A stretch of DNA of 64,000 nt from Poecilobothrus nobilitatus (GCA_947095535.1 OX352773.1:154746771-154810770), one strand, 5' to 3'. Shown: positions 42,823 through 53,558, counted from the stretch's first letter. Numbers and translations: made by a program. The notes: generated by a model from the sequence alone, not told the origin.

Positions 42823-43743
42823 ATGAGTAAAAGACAGGTTGTTGAAGAGCTTCATAAGCCTGCACGGAGAAATTTCAAACGACGTAGAGTTATAATTAAA
42901 GGATTTGATGATCTTTGGCAAGCTGATTTAGTAGAAATGGGTTTATATGCTAAAGAGAACAAGGGTTTTAAATTTTTGTTAACTGTGATTGATACCTTTT
43001 CTAAGTATGCATGGGTAATTCCTATAAAAACAAAAACTTCAGAGAACGTTACAGAAGCAATGCAAAATATTTTTAAAAGTTCTAAAAGACATCCCCAAAA
43101 TTTACAAACTGATGATGGAAAAGAATTCTTCAATACAATTTTCAAAAATTTAATGGATAAATATCGAATAAATCATTATTCAACATTTAGCTCGTTAAAA
43201 GCTTCCATAGTAGAACGATTTAATCGTACTCTAAAAGAAAAAATGTGGAAAGAATTCAGTTTCAATGGGAGTTACAAATGGGTTAATATTATTTCAAAAC
43301 TAGTCAACGAATACAATAACTCTAAACATCGTACTATTCAAAAGAAACCAACAGAGGTAAACAGAAAAAATGCTGGTGAATTGTTAGCCACTATTTATAA
43401 TCATATTAAGATTTCTCTACCAGCTAAATTTAAAATTGGTGACTCAGTTCGTATAAGCAAGTATAAACATGTTTTTGAAAAAGGTTACACACCAAATTGG
43501 ACAACGGAAGTATTTAAGATAAGAAAAGTTCAAATCACTAACCCTATCACATATTTACTGAAAGATTATCAAGGTCAACTCATACAAGGAAGCTTCTATG
43601 AATATGAATTGTTAAAAACTGAAAATAAACAATTGTTTTTGATTGAAAAGATTCTTAAAACTAGAGATAATAAAATTTTTGTTAAATGGTTAGGGTTTTC
43701 TTCTGATCATAATTCCTGGATAAATAAAACAGATTTATTATAA
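42823..43743 (+). CDS. Retroviral-type integrase with C-terminal chromodomain
   Basis: 306 aa. The DDE core of the rve family is complete: D35 (LWQADLVEMG), D97 (QTDDGKEFF) and E131 (SIVERFNRTLKEKMW). A basic segment (HKPARRNFKRRRVIIKG) precedes it. The last 36 residues have chromodomain features (LIEKILKTRDNKIFVKWLGF...NSWI). The role is insertion of the linear element, consistent with the 6-bp duplication. The chromodomain may guide it to marked chromatin. Only about ten residues precede the HKPARR motif, so an N-terminal HHCC-like zinc domain is absent, shorter than is usual. An A16 run follows the stop. Confidence 0.93.
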   Translation: MSKRQVVEELHKPARRNFKRRRVIIKGFDDLWQADLVEMGLYAKENKGFKFLLTVIDTFSKYAWVIPIKTKTSENVTEAMQNIFKSSKRHPQNLQTDDGKEFFNTIFKNLMDKYRINHYSTFSSLKASIVERFNRTLKEKMWKEFSFNGSYKWVNIISKLVNEYNNSKHRTIQKKPTEVNRKNAGELLATIYNHIKISLPAKFKIGDSVRISKYKHVFEKGYTPNWTTEVFKIRKVQITNPITYLLKDYQGQLIQGSFYEYELLKTENKQLFLIEKILKTRDNKIFVKWLGFSSDHNSWINKTDLL

Positions 43744-43815
43744 AAAAAAAAAAAAAAATTTATTTTTATTTTATTATCTTACAATTATTGCAATTTATTA
43801 TTTTATTTTGATAAA

Positions 43816-44460
43816 TTATGAAATCTCCATTTGATATGATGATTTTTGTTTTATTGATCGCAAATCAAGTATAGTGTAATCGGATTTATAATCTCCATCT
43901 ATAATAGGAACTGTTTCCACTTCTCCATTACTTAAAATTCTATCTGCTAATATTTCTCGATATTCTAAGCATTTAATTGCAAGAGACTTTTGTCTAAAAT
44001 TGCTATTATATTCACATCTTATATGGATTTCTTTATTATTATTATTATCATATTCCAATTGAAAATGTCTGTAAAATATATTTTCACTATTTATAATTCC
44101 ACCAATATTACGTTCTTTTAAAATTAATTCCTGCCTAAAAGCCTCAATAGCCTCATCTATAGAAACATATTGAGGTGCTGAGTCAGCTTTATCTTTTGGT
44201 AATTGTTCATCTGGTAAAGTAGTTATTGATTCTATGGTTGTAGTTTTTACAGCATTTGTTGTTGTTTTGTTTAATTCTGGTGAAATTACATGTTTTAATA
44301 GCTGAACTGATAAATTTACTCTCACAGTCTCATTACTTGGAAGTAATATATTAAAGTATGTGCTCCCAAAGGCTGATTCATCTAATCTAATATTAGAAAA
44401 TGGAGCCGAATTTGCTTGAATGGTTAACAAAAATAATATGAAAAATATAAATCTTTTCAT
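43816..44460 (-). CDS. Putative secreted or virion-surface 214-aa protein
   Basis: The N-terminus is a classic signal peptide: MKR, then FIFFILFLLTIQ as hydrophobic core, then ANSA as a likely cleavage site (after residue 18). The mature part has several N-glycosylation sequons (NET, NLS, NKT), a Thr-rich linker (TTTNAVKTTTIESITT), a helical segment (IDEAIEAFRQELILKERN) and a possible beta-rich C-terminal domain with only two Cys. No transmembrane anchor. I do not recognise the family. A secreted product is unusual for a Polinton. It is convergent with the integrase gene, about 70 bp apart. Confidence 0.6.
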   Translation of the reverse strand: MKRFIFFILFLLTIQANSAPFSNIRLDESAFGSTYFNILLPSNETVRVNLSVQLLKHVISPELNKTTTNAVKTTTIESITTLPDEQLPKDKADSAPQYVSIDEAIEAFRQELILKERNIGGIINSENIFYRHFQLEYDNNNNKEIHIRCEYNSNFRQKSLAIKCLEYREILADRILSNGEVETVPIIDGDYKSDYTILDLRSIKQKSSYQMEIS

Positions 44461-44552
44461 AGTTAATCAAAAAATGTACGATGTATCTTGTTTAAAGGTT
44501 AACGAAGTAATGTTTTATTAGAAATTTCAAAATACAAATCTTTTTTTCTTTT

Positions 44553-45185
44553 TTATTTTCTAGAAATTTCTTTGTTGTGTACAGACTTAACTTGACTTAT
44601 AATGGAACACAAATACATAAAAAGCGGTAAAAACTTATCTCTTCCATCTGAATAAGCTTCCATGTAATCTAAATATTCCTCTTTTAAATTTTCAAGTAAT
44701 TCTCTAAAATGACTTAGCTTATCGCCAATTTTTGATTTATTATTTTTTTCATTATACATATTCTCTATTGATGCAATAAATATAATTCCCTCTTCAATTC
44801 GTTTTCTTATCATCGACTTTTTTAACTCATTTTGATTTTCTTCATATTCATTTGTTTTCATCGACAATGATTCAATATGTTGTGAAATTCTTTTATTCTT
44901 ATCTTTTGGTAATACATTTGAAATATTCTTATCAATCAACTCCCAATCATCCTCTTCAGCAAATGGACAATCATCTCCGAAACTGTTTGTTACTTTATTT
45001 TTGATTGATGATTGTCTAATTGTACCAATAATAGAAATATCACCGCCATATACTTCAATTTTTATATGTTGCCATTCCAATGGAGATAAAAATAATTTAC
45101 TGTTTATTGACTCACCATTTCTAATTTTTAAAACACATATCTTTTCTCCATCTTCTGGGGTTATTATATATCTCCAAAAAATCAT
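44553..45185 (-). CDS. Hypothetical 210-aa protein
   Basis: Not recognised. The N-terminal 55 residues look like a small beta domain (FWRYIITPEDGEKICVLKIRNGE, WQHIKIEVYGGDISIIGTI). An acidic bridge (FAEEDDWELIDKN) follows, and then a long helical, partly coiled-coil half (SLSMKTNEYEENQNELKKSMI..., LSHFRELLENLKEEYLDYMEAY). It is the outermost gene on the right, co-oriented with the secreted protein and 92 bp upstream of it, so the two may be one transcription unit. The overlapping 69-aa frame at 45121-45330 is probably not a gene. Confidence 0.55.
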   Translation of the reverse strand: MIFWRYIITPEDGEKICVLKIRNGESINSKLFLSPLEWQHIKIEVYGGDISIIGTIRQSSIKNKVTNSFGDDCPFAEEDDWELIDKNISNVLPKDKNKRISQHIESLSMKTNEYEENQNELKKSMIRKRIEEGIIFIASIENMYNEKNNKSKIGDKLSHFRELLENLKEEYLDYMEAYSDGRDKFLPLFMYLCSIISQVKSVHNKEISRK

Positions 45186-45537
45186 GAAATATTTTCCAAT
45201 TAATTACTCTAATTGAAGCCCATTTCATCCCGCAAATGCAATATTTATAACCATGTAAAATGTTATCAGCCCAAAACATTATGATCGTTTTACTTGCTAA
45301 ACTTATCGTGTTATAACACATTTTAATCATAAGATTAACCTTTTATACAATTTTGAACATATAAGATTATTAGACTTAAATTATTACCTTAAATTAACTT
45401 AGATTATTAACTTAAGAAAAACTTATCCAGGTAAGAATTGGGATTGAACCTAAACTAACCATAATATATTCATAAAGGTACCTAATATCTGACCGATTTC
45501 TATCTACAAGAAGAAAATTATATACATCGAAAATCAT
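45186..45537. other. Gap between the last gene and the right TIR
   Basis: AT-rich. It would contain the promoter of the 210-aa gene, but I see no clear TATA box. A 69-aa minus-strand frame crosses part of it. Confidence 0.45.
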
Positions 45538-46397
45538 TAAAAATTAAATGTAAAAAACTTTGTAGTATATATTTGGTTTTTTTCCTTTTTATATTAACAA
45601 AAGGAATCCCCTAACGTCATTTTTGGTTTCTATTTATTTGTTTTTAGATATTTTAAAGTTTGTATATTTTTTGCACCTGTTACCACCACAATATTTCATA
45701 ATTTATAATGATACAAATCTACATGTGCACACACACACACACACACACACATACACATATTTCTGTTTATTTCTTTTGTGATTCAATCGCACATTAATTC
45801 ATTAATTTATTCAGGTTTATTATTCAAAGAAAACAAAAAAACCACAAAAATAATTCATTGAATTGTTCTACTCAAATCATTGTAAAACCTAAATTCAATA
45901 TAAAGCTTTCTAAAAAAATTAAAAATTGTTTAATTAAAACAATAGAATTTATAATCAATATATATTTTTTAAGCTCCTGCAGGCAGCATAACCGTTGAAA
46001 AGACTTTTTATCAAATAATTATAATTTTCCAACAATATAGTATAAACACAAACCAAAAGTTTCACTTTTTTTATTTTTAAAAATAAACTCTGAAACAAGT
46101 TTAAAATTAAGTTCATTAAGCTTTCTTTTTTTTCTTTTAAAACCATTATTTTAATTTTTCATATAAACTTTAAATCAAGCTTAGTTCTGAGTTTATTATT
46201 TAAAACATTTTTTTTTTTATTTCAATATTCTTAAACTTTTCATATAAATAATTTAATACTAAATTTGTTAGTTAAGACAATTTTTTTTTTTTTTTTTATT
46301 GTGTATTTTAGCGGTAAAAAAGCTCCTCCATGCGGCTCCGCCATAGAAAAAGCTTTAAAAAAGCTCCTCCATGCGGCTCCGCCATATCCTTACTACT
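45538..46397 (-). repeat. Polinton right terminal inverted repeat (860 bp)
   Basis: Mirror of 27973-28814. The two are nearly identical except one block: the right TIR has roughly 40 bases at 45607-45647 (including CCCCTAACGTCATTTTTGG), where the left has about 15 different bases. There are also small differences in A-tract length. Confidence 0.9.
46315..46386 (-). repeat. Two-copy tandem repeat at the right Polinton tip
   Basis: Mirror image of 27984-28055, same 41-bp period. Confidence 0.75.
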
Positions 46398-46403
46398 GCA
46401 ATA
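46398..46403. repeat. Polinton target-site duplication, right
   Basis: GCAATA directly after CCTTACTACT, identical to the left copy. Confidence 0.9.
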
Positions 46404-46531
46404 TATTATATAAAATTGTATCCTTGTATTCTTTTTTAACCTTTCATCTATTTTGTAAGTTTTCAAACAGAAAATTTATAATAAAGATTAAAATTTCACC
46501 TTTTATATTTTAAATTATATATTTTTATATA

Positions 46532-47256
46532 TCATAATATTTAATCTGTAAATGACAGACATTTAAAACCATTTTACTCAATGATTTACCAACCAACTTT
46601 CATTTTTTTCTTTTTAAATGATAAATATTCAGTATAGCCATCTTACAAAATTAATATTTTTCCAAAATTTTCTGATTTTCATTAATAATTTTCCATTTTT
46701 ATAAAAAACCCATGTAAAGTATATACATATGTATCATATAATATGTATAATCTATACCTATAATATACATATTCAAAAACGACGCTCTTTTATTCCGTTG
46801 AATTTTAAATTTTGTTTTGTTGTTTTTGCTTTTTGTTTTTTTTCTACATTAATGTATGTAATGTATTTTACATACATTAATGTATGTAAAATACATATCA
46901 TACATTAATAATTTTCCATTTTTATAAAAAACCCATGTAAAGTATATACATATGTATCATATAATATGTAAAATCTATACCTATAATATACATATTCAAA
47001 AACGACGCAATTTGATTCCGTTAAATTTTTGTTTTATTTTTCTTTTCGATTAAAAATTTTAAAATATTGGTTGTATGGTGGGAGTAGGAATTTCACAATA
47101 TAACTGAATATAAAGATTATAATTTCAGTTTAGTATTTAGTACAGCGGTAGAGTGTGGGGTTGTTAATAGTTGCTTTTTGATTTTGCAAGTTCGATCAAG
47201 TTCTGTTTTTTTTTTTATATTTTAAACGAAATAAATTCTTACATATCATAATATCA
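46532..47256 (+). mobile_element. Helitron-like 5' end and variable interior
   Basis: Begins TCATAATATTTAATCTGTAA and follows the 54663 Helitron for about 70 bp (GACAGACATTTAAAACC, CTCAATGATTTACCA), then diverges. The interior has a direct repeat of about 120 bp (46673-46812 and 46900-47030) separated by palindromic TACATTAATGTATGTA units. It has no 3' end of its own before the next 5' end at 47257, so the two may be one rearranged element ending at 47583. Confidence 0.55.
46673..47030 (+). repeat. Direct repeat of about 120 bp
   Basis: Both copies share TTTTCCATTTTTATAAAAAA then CCCATGTAAAGTATATAC, CTATACCTATAATATAC and TTCAAAAACGACGC. Confidence 0.75.
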
Positions 47257-47583
47257 TCATAATATTTAATCTGTATTAACAGATATTTAAAACTCTTATA
47301 CTCAATGATTTACCATCTTTGGCTTCTTATAATATATACATATATAATAGGTATATATTGAGTTTCCAATACTCAATAAATCAAGGGCAACTTCTAAAAG
47401 ATAGATAATCGTGTTTTTACAAAAAATATCATTTACAAAGAAATTTTAAATTCATAAAGGCTTTAATTATTGAAAATTGTATTTTTACATTTTAAATAAA
47501 ATCATAAAGAAACTATACTGTACATATTGTATTGTAATTGCTAATTAAAACACCTCGAATTTCGAGGGGCGGGCGAATACTAG
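47257..47583 (+). mobile_element. Non-autonomous Helitron, 327 bp
   Basis: 5' TC terminus (TCATAATATTTAATCTG). At the 3' end is a hairpin (CCTCGAATTTCGAGG) followed by GGCGGGCGAATA and terminal CTAG before a T. These are Helitron rules (5'-TC, 3'-hairpin plus CTRR, insertion between A and T). Very similar along its length to 54663-54992. Confidence 0.8.
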
Positions 47584-47958
47584 TAAACTATAAAAACAAG
47601 TAAGTTTGAACTTTTATTAAAAATAAAATTTAAGAACTGGCGAAATATTTTTTAGTATGGTTTGAACGTTGTCACATATTTTAATTAATACATAAATAGA
47701 CCTCTTATTGAACGGTTATTTTCGAATACTTCTATCTATTTTCAGCAATCAGATTTCTTAACAAATTTTTAAGAAAAAAAATATTTGATTTGAATGAATT
47801 TGTGATGCATAAATAATATAAATATGTATCATAATATTAATTTTATGTAAACTTCAACAAATAATTTTGTGAATTGCATGAAAATTATTTTGTACATTTA
47901 TTATAAATTTTAAAAATCTACCCTTAAATTTTATTCTTAAAAAATTTCAAAACACATA
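47584..47958. other. AT-rich non-coding stretch
   Basis: Nothing recognised. Confidence 0.45.
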
Positions 47959-48269
47959 GGGTAGAGGGCCCTATTCCCAGCCTCTTAACTTTTTTTTCCG
48001 ATTCAAAACCTTGTAAAAAAGTTATTTAATATAACATAAAAAAAAAAGTTAAAAAAAATAAAACTTTAAAGTGTGTAAATTTTAAAAATTACTTTAAATT
48101 TTAAAATTATAAAGGTAATAATAAGAAAAAAACGATTTTAGCGAAAAAAGTCATTTTCACCTATTCCCAGCCTCTTTGTGCCTAATTCCAGCCTTTAAAG
48201 GTCCATTAGCCAGCCGTTTACTGATCCAATGTTAATTTTGAATATTTTTTTTATTTAATTTAAATTAAC

Positions 48270-49000
48270 ATAGAAAGTTTCGGATTTCATTCAGCCGCTA
48301 TCTGATCGTCCTAATATCCACTCATCAGCATACTTTCAACCAGCCTTGGGTGGCAGAATATCGGAAAATACGATCTTAGGCGAAAGCGTTTGTTCAGAAG
48401 CGGTAAATGGTAAAAGGACTGTCAACCTTTCTTTTTCATTACCTGAATTTATTTGATAAACCTTTTGATTCTCTCTAGGGACTAGGGAGCTACCACACGG
48501 CCAGTTTTTGGAGCTAAAGAAAACGAAGTTTCATCTCCGTTTAAAATTCAGATTGGTTGCTCCGAAATATTTAAAGCATTTTCAGATACTAAATAATTTT
48601 TTAAATCCTCAAACCATTTTTTAATTAAATTTTCTGTTATAATAACTGGACATTTCGAAATGTGTTCCGCCTGCCTGTCATCTGTACTGGCGTTGAATGG
48701 CGTTTAATAAACCCCCAATACCATTTTCTTCCCGGTCTATTATTTTTGAAAGGTGTTTTTCAGTTTTCTTCAGAAATAATTTTTTGAACCGTTGAAATTA
48801 AATCCTGCTGACTACGAGGAAATCCGCATTTCGCCATATGGGTTAGTCAGTTAGCAATTTTCTTTTCTTCATCCACAGTGAGAACGGTATCCAGTTCTTT
48901 TTTATTCACACCTTCGCGAACCCTACCATGAATTCGTTGCAACGTTCCTCTAAAAATTTTAAAACGTCGACTAGCCTTTAGAATTTCAAAAATAAATTTA
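48270..49000 (-). pseudogene. Pogo-like DDE transposase, broken
   Basis: Minus-strand frames joined by stops and shifts still show the family's landmarks in order. First come RGTLQR (end of the HTH), KIAN, THMAKCGFPRSQQDLI and GRKWYWGFIKRH (CENP-B-type DNA-binding half). Then come ENLIKKWFEDLKNYL, NGDETSFSLAPKTGRVVAP (first catalytic Asp), GNEKERLTVLLPFTAS, and WILGRSDSG-stop-MKSETFY near 48275-48310. The last catalytic Asp region is lost toward the left end. Inactive. Confidence 0.8.
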
Positions 49001-49068
49001 TACCTAATAATTACTTAGTAGTTTTTTTTCTATATTCAATAATTCAATATATTTTAAAGATTCATAGT

Positions 49069-49155
49069 CCTAGTAGAGCTAGTAGAAACGGGCTATTAAC
49101 TAACCTCCTTCTTATACTGAGTTGGTAATTTAAATAAATGAATAAATAAATAAAT
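49069..49155 (+). mobile_element. 5'-truncated LINE/SINE tail insertion with 11-bp target duplication
   Basis: A sequence ending in TTTAAATAAATGAATAAA(TAAA)n lies between two copies of AGATTCATAGT (49058-49068 and 49156-49166). The 3' tetranucleotide tail and the direct duplication show target-primed reverse transcription. Nested inside the pogo element, hence younger. Body too short to name. Confidence 0.75.
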
Positions 49156-49725
49156 AGATTCATAGTTCAATATTTAAAGAATAAAAAATTTACATCAATA
49201 TTTAACTTGAAAACAATATTTAAAATAGGGGCTGGATATTGGAAAGCACTTTTTTTTATAATTTTTGTTTTTAATCAGCCGGGGGCTGAGTAATGGTTCA
49301 TTAACAAAATGTATGTACCTTAAACCCAGCCGCCAATAAATTAATAAATTACAAATATTTTTTTTTATTTTTTAATGAAAAATTACAACAAAAATAGTTT
49401 ACAATTAAAAAAAATAAATTTAATTAACTTAACCAAGTTATTTTCTGATTTATTCACTATTTTCTACACTAACGTTTACTAATGGTTTTTTTAAATAATC
49501 AACGTACAGCACTCATCATTGAAACCGTTTACAAAAATGACAGTTTTTTAAATATTTTTCATAAGGAATGTTGCCTTTTTGTTTTACTATTTAACAGAAG
49601 ACATGTTTAACTATTTTTTCGGACTATGTATATGCTTATAAAATCCATTAAACACTATTTATTGACGATTTTATGAAAAAGAGGCTGAGTATTGGGCCAG
49701 GCTGGAATTAGGTGCTTCTACCCTA

Positions 49726-50517
49726 CATTACATACATACATACATATGTACTTGTTTTTTACTAGTTTACAATGCAATTCAATTTTTAAAATAAAAATAC
49801 AAACCATTTTTCATATTATATTACATACCTCAATGGAAGCGACGAATTTTTATTAGAATAATTACGAATACTCATTCCAATAATAGCAAATTTTTATATA
49901 CAATGCACATATTTTTTAGCTCTTATTTTTACAAAATGTTCTTTCATACACAATTTGTCTGTAACTCAAAAAACCTTACATATATTATACACATTCATTC
50001 ATCATATTATACACACACTTACATATTATGTTCACATTCATTCTTTACACAGAAAACAGAAAAACAGAAAAAAAAAAATAAAGAAACATAACAAAACAAA
50101 AAATATGTAGATAAATACTTATCCATTAAATAGGTACATATAAATACATATCTATACTATTCATATCAAACTATATGTATAGCAATAACATATTATGTTG
50201 TATAGAAACATAAAATTCGGAAAAAAAAAGATAAAAGGAGGAAAACAAAGGCTCATATATTTCGCCAAAAAACTTTAATTAAAATAATTTCTCTTTCTTT
50301 TTTCTCATTGAAGTGATTGTGAACTACCGAGTGCGGTACAAAATCTTCTTATTTTAAATTTTTTTCTTTAAAATTTTACTTTTTTTTAAATCTTTACCAA
50401 AATCCAATTTTTCAAAATTTTATCTTTCAAAATCTTTTTTGATCAAAATATTTTCCTTTTTTTTTTTATTCTGTTCCCACAAAATTTAAAAAACAAAACA
50501 CAATGAAAAAAACTAAG
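49726..50517. other. AT-rich non-coding stretch
   Basis: (CATA)n-like tract at 49727-49745. The 62-aa frame at 49903-50091 is low-complexity. No gene seen. Confidence 0.45.
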
Positions 50518-50890
50518 AAGAGTATCGAGTAGATTAAATCAACTCTCGGATACCTACATGAACATAATATGTATTTTTGCCATAAAGCTTTATAATCTTT
50601 TACAAAATTTCAATTGCCATAGCTTAATTAAGGACCAAGACAAGAGGAAATGAAATATACTTATATGAAAACAGAGTTAGTATGACAGCTACCCAAATCT
50701 GCTACTTTAAACCATTTCTTCACTTTAAAGCTTGACTTCTTTTCAGAAAATTTCAAAATACCTAGCTTCAATAGAGTAACTGAGTTATTTTTTTATATAC
50801 ATAAAGAAATTGTGATGCCGCTGATCGAATCCGTTGATCGAACTTGTACAATTTAACGGTGAAATAATAAAAATTTTCAGAATCCTATAG
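50518..50890 (-). repeat. Repeat family R2, truncated inverted copy
   Basis: In reverse complement it ends TTCATGTAGGTATCCGAGAG, TTGATTTAATCTACTCGATACTC, the R2 terminus, and contains ATTGAAGCTAGGTATTTTGAAA. Confidence 0.55.
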
Positions 50891-52544
50891 AACTAATTTT
50901 TTAAGATCATGCGAGTGGGTGGATACATGCACCTGGCCACATTGATTTAACATTCAATATTTCGAATAAGAATATACAGGGTGTTTTCTAATTAATTACA
51001 ATGTTATATGTTGCTTTGCTACTATATATGATTCTTATAACAGTTCCTTATGAGTAGGTATTAATATTTTTTGGATGGAGTAGGTATTTGGATTTTTTGG
51101 ATGAGGACTAAACTGAGAATTGTTAGATATTTGAAGACTAAGAATGAAATTTTCCTATATTTTATTTAAGTTTTAATAAATTTGCATCTAACTCCGTTGC
51201 TAGACGATGTATAAAAATTCAATTTTTTTTAAATTGTATGTATGTATGTAGACAGAAAACTTTTTTAATACTTTAAAATAATTTTACAATATTAAAGGGA
51301 GTATCATTCACATGTTTATTTTTCTTTCCTATTTTTAAAAATTAAACGCTGAATATAATATCTAATAGCTATTAAATTAAATTTATTTAATTGTTTTTTA
51401 AGATATACAAATCAAAAAAAAAAAAACAAGAAAAAAAAAAAAAACGATTCATTAAATAAACTTTGAATTTTTTTCTTTTATATTTTTAAATTATATTTTG
51501 TTTTTTGTATTTAGATTTTACACCTATTAATTAAATATTTATTTTTTTTTATTTTTATTTTCAGGTGTGGAATTTAATTGCAACATTTTATAAAATTGTG
51601 TTAAAGGCAAGTATTTAAAAAGAAAAAATTTTTTTTTATATAAATTAAATAGAATTGAATAAATTTATATACTAAATATTAATTAAGTGAACCAATTAGA
51701 GTAATTAATTTTACACGTTTTGTATATATTTATATATATATATATATATATATATTAACTAATTAACTTTTAATGATCCTCTGGTTATCATGAATTCATG
51801 TTCTTTTATTTTAGTTCAATAATTAAGGAGTAGGGCTTTATTTATCTTAACATTCCCGTTAACATTCCCTTAACGTTAGTTACACAATTACATTAAAAAT
51901 TCTTTACATCGATTAATTTTATCTTTTATTTTATTTTTTCATAGTCTTTAAAAATTGAAGTTAAAAAATTTTTATTTTAGATTATCTTTTATAATGCTCG
52001 GTTACGGTAATATTTCACTATTCATGTAAGTTTAGAAAATAATAAAAATTCCAGTAGAAGTTTAAATATAATTCAGAAAAAGAAAAAAAAGTCTAAACTA
52101 AATTAAGAGATCAAAAATATCTTTAATTGCAATCTAAAATTTATTATAGTAACTAATAAATATAAAGTATTATATGGGATTTACTATATGAAATCGATTT
52201 CAAAAAATTTTCTTTTAAATCTTCTTTTTCCAAAAATCCCCTTGTTTTTTTTTCTACATTGAAACGCTAATAACGCATTACTTTTCTATTGAAAATAAAC
52301 CCCTATTGAATTAAATATTTCTATATTTAAAATTCGCATTATTATATTTTTGTTACACAAACATACATAATATCCATAATATCATAAAAAATAGTGGGGA
52401 CAAAACCGCACATTGGATAAATTATTGAAACTTTGATTTTGTAATCAACACTTGAATCCTTCAACCTTTTTTTTGTTTTTTGGTATGAAAATGAAAAGAA
52501 ATTTTTAGTAAAAATGTGATGTTCAAAAAAGGAGATTTTCAAAA
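50891..52544. other. AT-rich non-coding stretch
   Basis: (TA)n tract at about 51722-51757 and many homopolymers. No gene seen. Confidence 0.45.
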
Positions 52545-53330
52545 GAAGATTAAACCAGACAGAATGTAAAACGAAAGGTTTTTAAAGGCGCATATTTTCA
52601 AACAAACAATAAAAACAGTTTAAAATATTGTGACTTCCATCCACTAAAATTTGTAAATTTTCTTAAAATTTACGACAAAATTGGGAAAAATCAAAAGACA
52701 CTTTTTGCCGATTTTATTACACTTTTACCCTATTATGTTAAGATAAACTGTGTTAACACATATAAAATTATAATGATGAAGTTTTAAGTTTTGCGTTTAA
52801 CTTTGAAAAAAGTTAATGGGCGCCTAAATTGCAGATGTCCAAAAATAATTAATTTTTCATTCTTAAACAATAGCAGAACATTTGTGGAAGATTCAAAAAT
52901 ATTCTCTGATGTAAGTTATGCTAATGCCAAAAGAACTTCTCTCTTAAAATTTCATTGTTATATATTTAAAAGGTTTTGCAGATATGAAGGAATTAAAATC
53001 GTGCAAAATTTTAATTTTCACATAACGGTAAATTTAAATACTGAATTGCAAAAAAAAATTGTATAATTTTGATATTCATTTTATAAAGCGTTACTGATAC
53101 TCATTTGAAAATAAAGACATACTAATTTGAAAATATGATTTTTTCCTAATTTTGTGGATCTGTAGCTTTGTGGGGACTACTAGGTGGGACTACTTAAAAA
53201 CTGTGTACGACAACAATATTTTTTTACAATTTACCTATGATTAAAACTTCATTATTCTACCTTTAACAGTGTACAGACGAACAGAGTGGAACAACAAGCT
53301 AATTTTTCAAATTTCTTTTGGAGATTAATA
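52545..53330 (+). repeat. Repeat family R3, most diverged copy
   Basis: Starts AGAATGTAAAACGAAAGG and shares CATAACGGTAAATTTAAATACTGAA-like and GTGGATCTGTAGC modules with the other R3 copies. The ACGG tract is reduced to CAGACGAACAGAG. A 91-aa frame in it is a repeat frame. Confidence 0.6.
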
Positions 53331-53558
53331 AAAGGAGATTGGAATGGAGATTAATAAAAGCGATATATCTTTAGATTCCCATAATATATTAAATTCACTT
53401 TATCAATTAGGCTTTGCTACCACATGTATTTAAATAATTTGGAAAGAAAATACATAAACGGGTGTTGTATGATGTAGTCGAAAGAATACTAATAAGTGGT
53501 TTGATAGAAAGAAAACGTAAACGATATTGTTCAAAACCATTTCATACCCATTAATTTT

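Larger units (their letters stand above)
27973..46397. mobile_element. Polinton/Maverick element, 18,425 bp, apparently complete
   Basis: Bounded by perfect terminal AGTAGTAAGG / CCTTACTACT, long TIRs and an exact 6-bp target duplication. It encodes the defining Polinton set: polB (28994-32677), penton-like (37246-37929), MCP (35857-37074), adenain-type protease (38212-38628), A32-type ATPase (39496-40179) and chromodomain integrase (42823-43743). Around ten accessory ORFs accompany them. None of the core frames shows an internal stop, and the only break is the PLA2-like/protease frame change discussed separately. Intact frames, near-identical TIRs and a perfect duplication suggest a recent insertion. 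Virion genes imply the element could be packaged, which the sequence alone cannot prove. Confidence 0.95.
47959..49723 (-). mobile_element. Degraded pogo-type (Tc1/mariner superfamily) transposon
   Basis: Left end GGGTAGAGGGCCCTATTCCC... and right end ...GGAATTAGGTGCTTCTACCC are imperfect inverted repeats (GGGTAGAAG, CCTA-TTCC-AGCCT). TA lies on each side (47957-47958 and 49724-49725), the duplication expected for this superfamily. Subterminal CCTAATTCCAGCC / CCCAGCC units are repeated (48163-48215, 49268-49330). It carries a broken transposase (48270-49000). Confidence 0.8.

Noticed and set aside
42852..43145. 97-aa ORF opposite the integrase
   Set aside because: Antisense shadow of the DDE domain.
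43741..43758. Integrase as a processed retrocopy because of the A run after its stop
   Set aside because: The run begins at the stop codon itself without a preceding AATAAA, and A runs of this size are common in the window.
45121..45330. 69-aa minus-strand ORF overlapping the start of the 210-aa gene
   Set aside because: Out of frame overlap, no motif, composition no better than chance.
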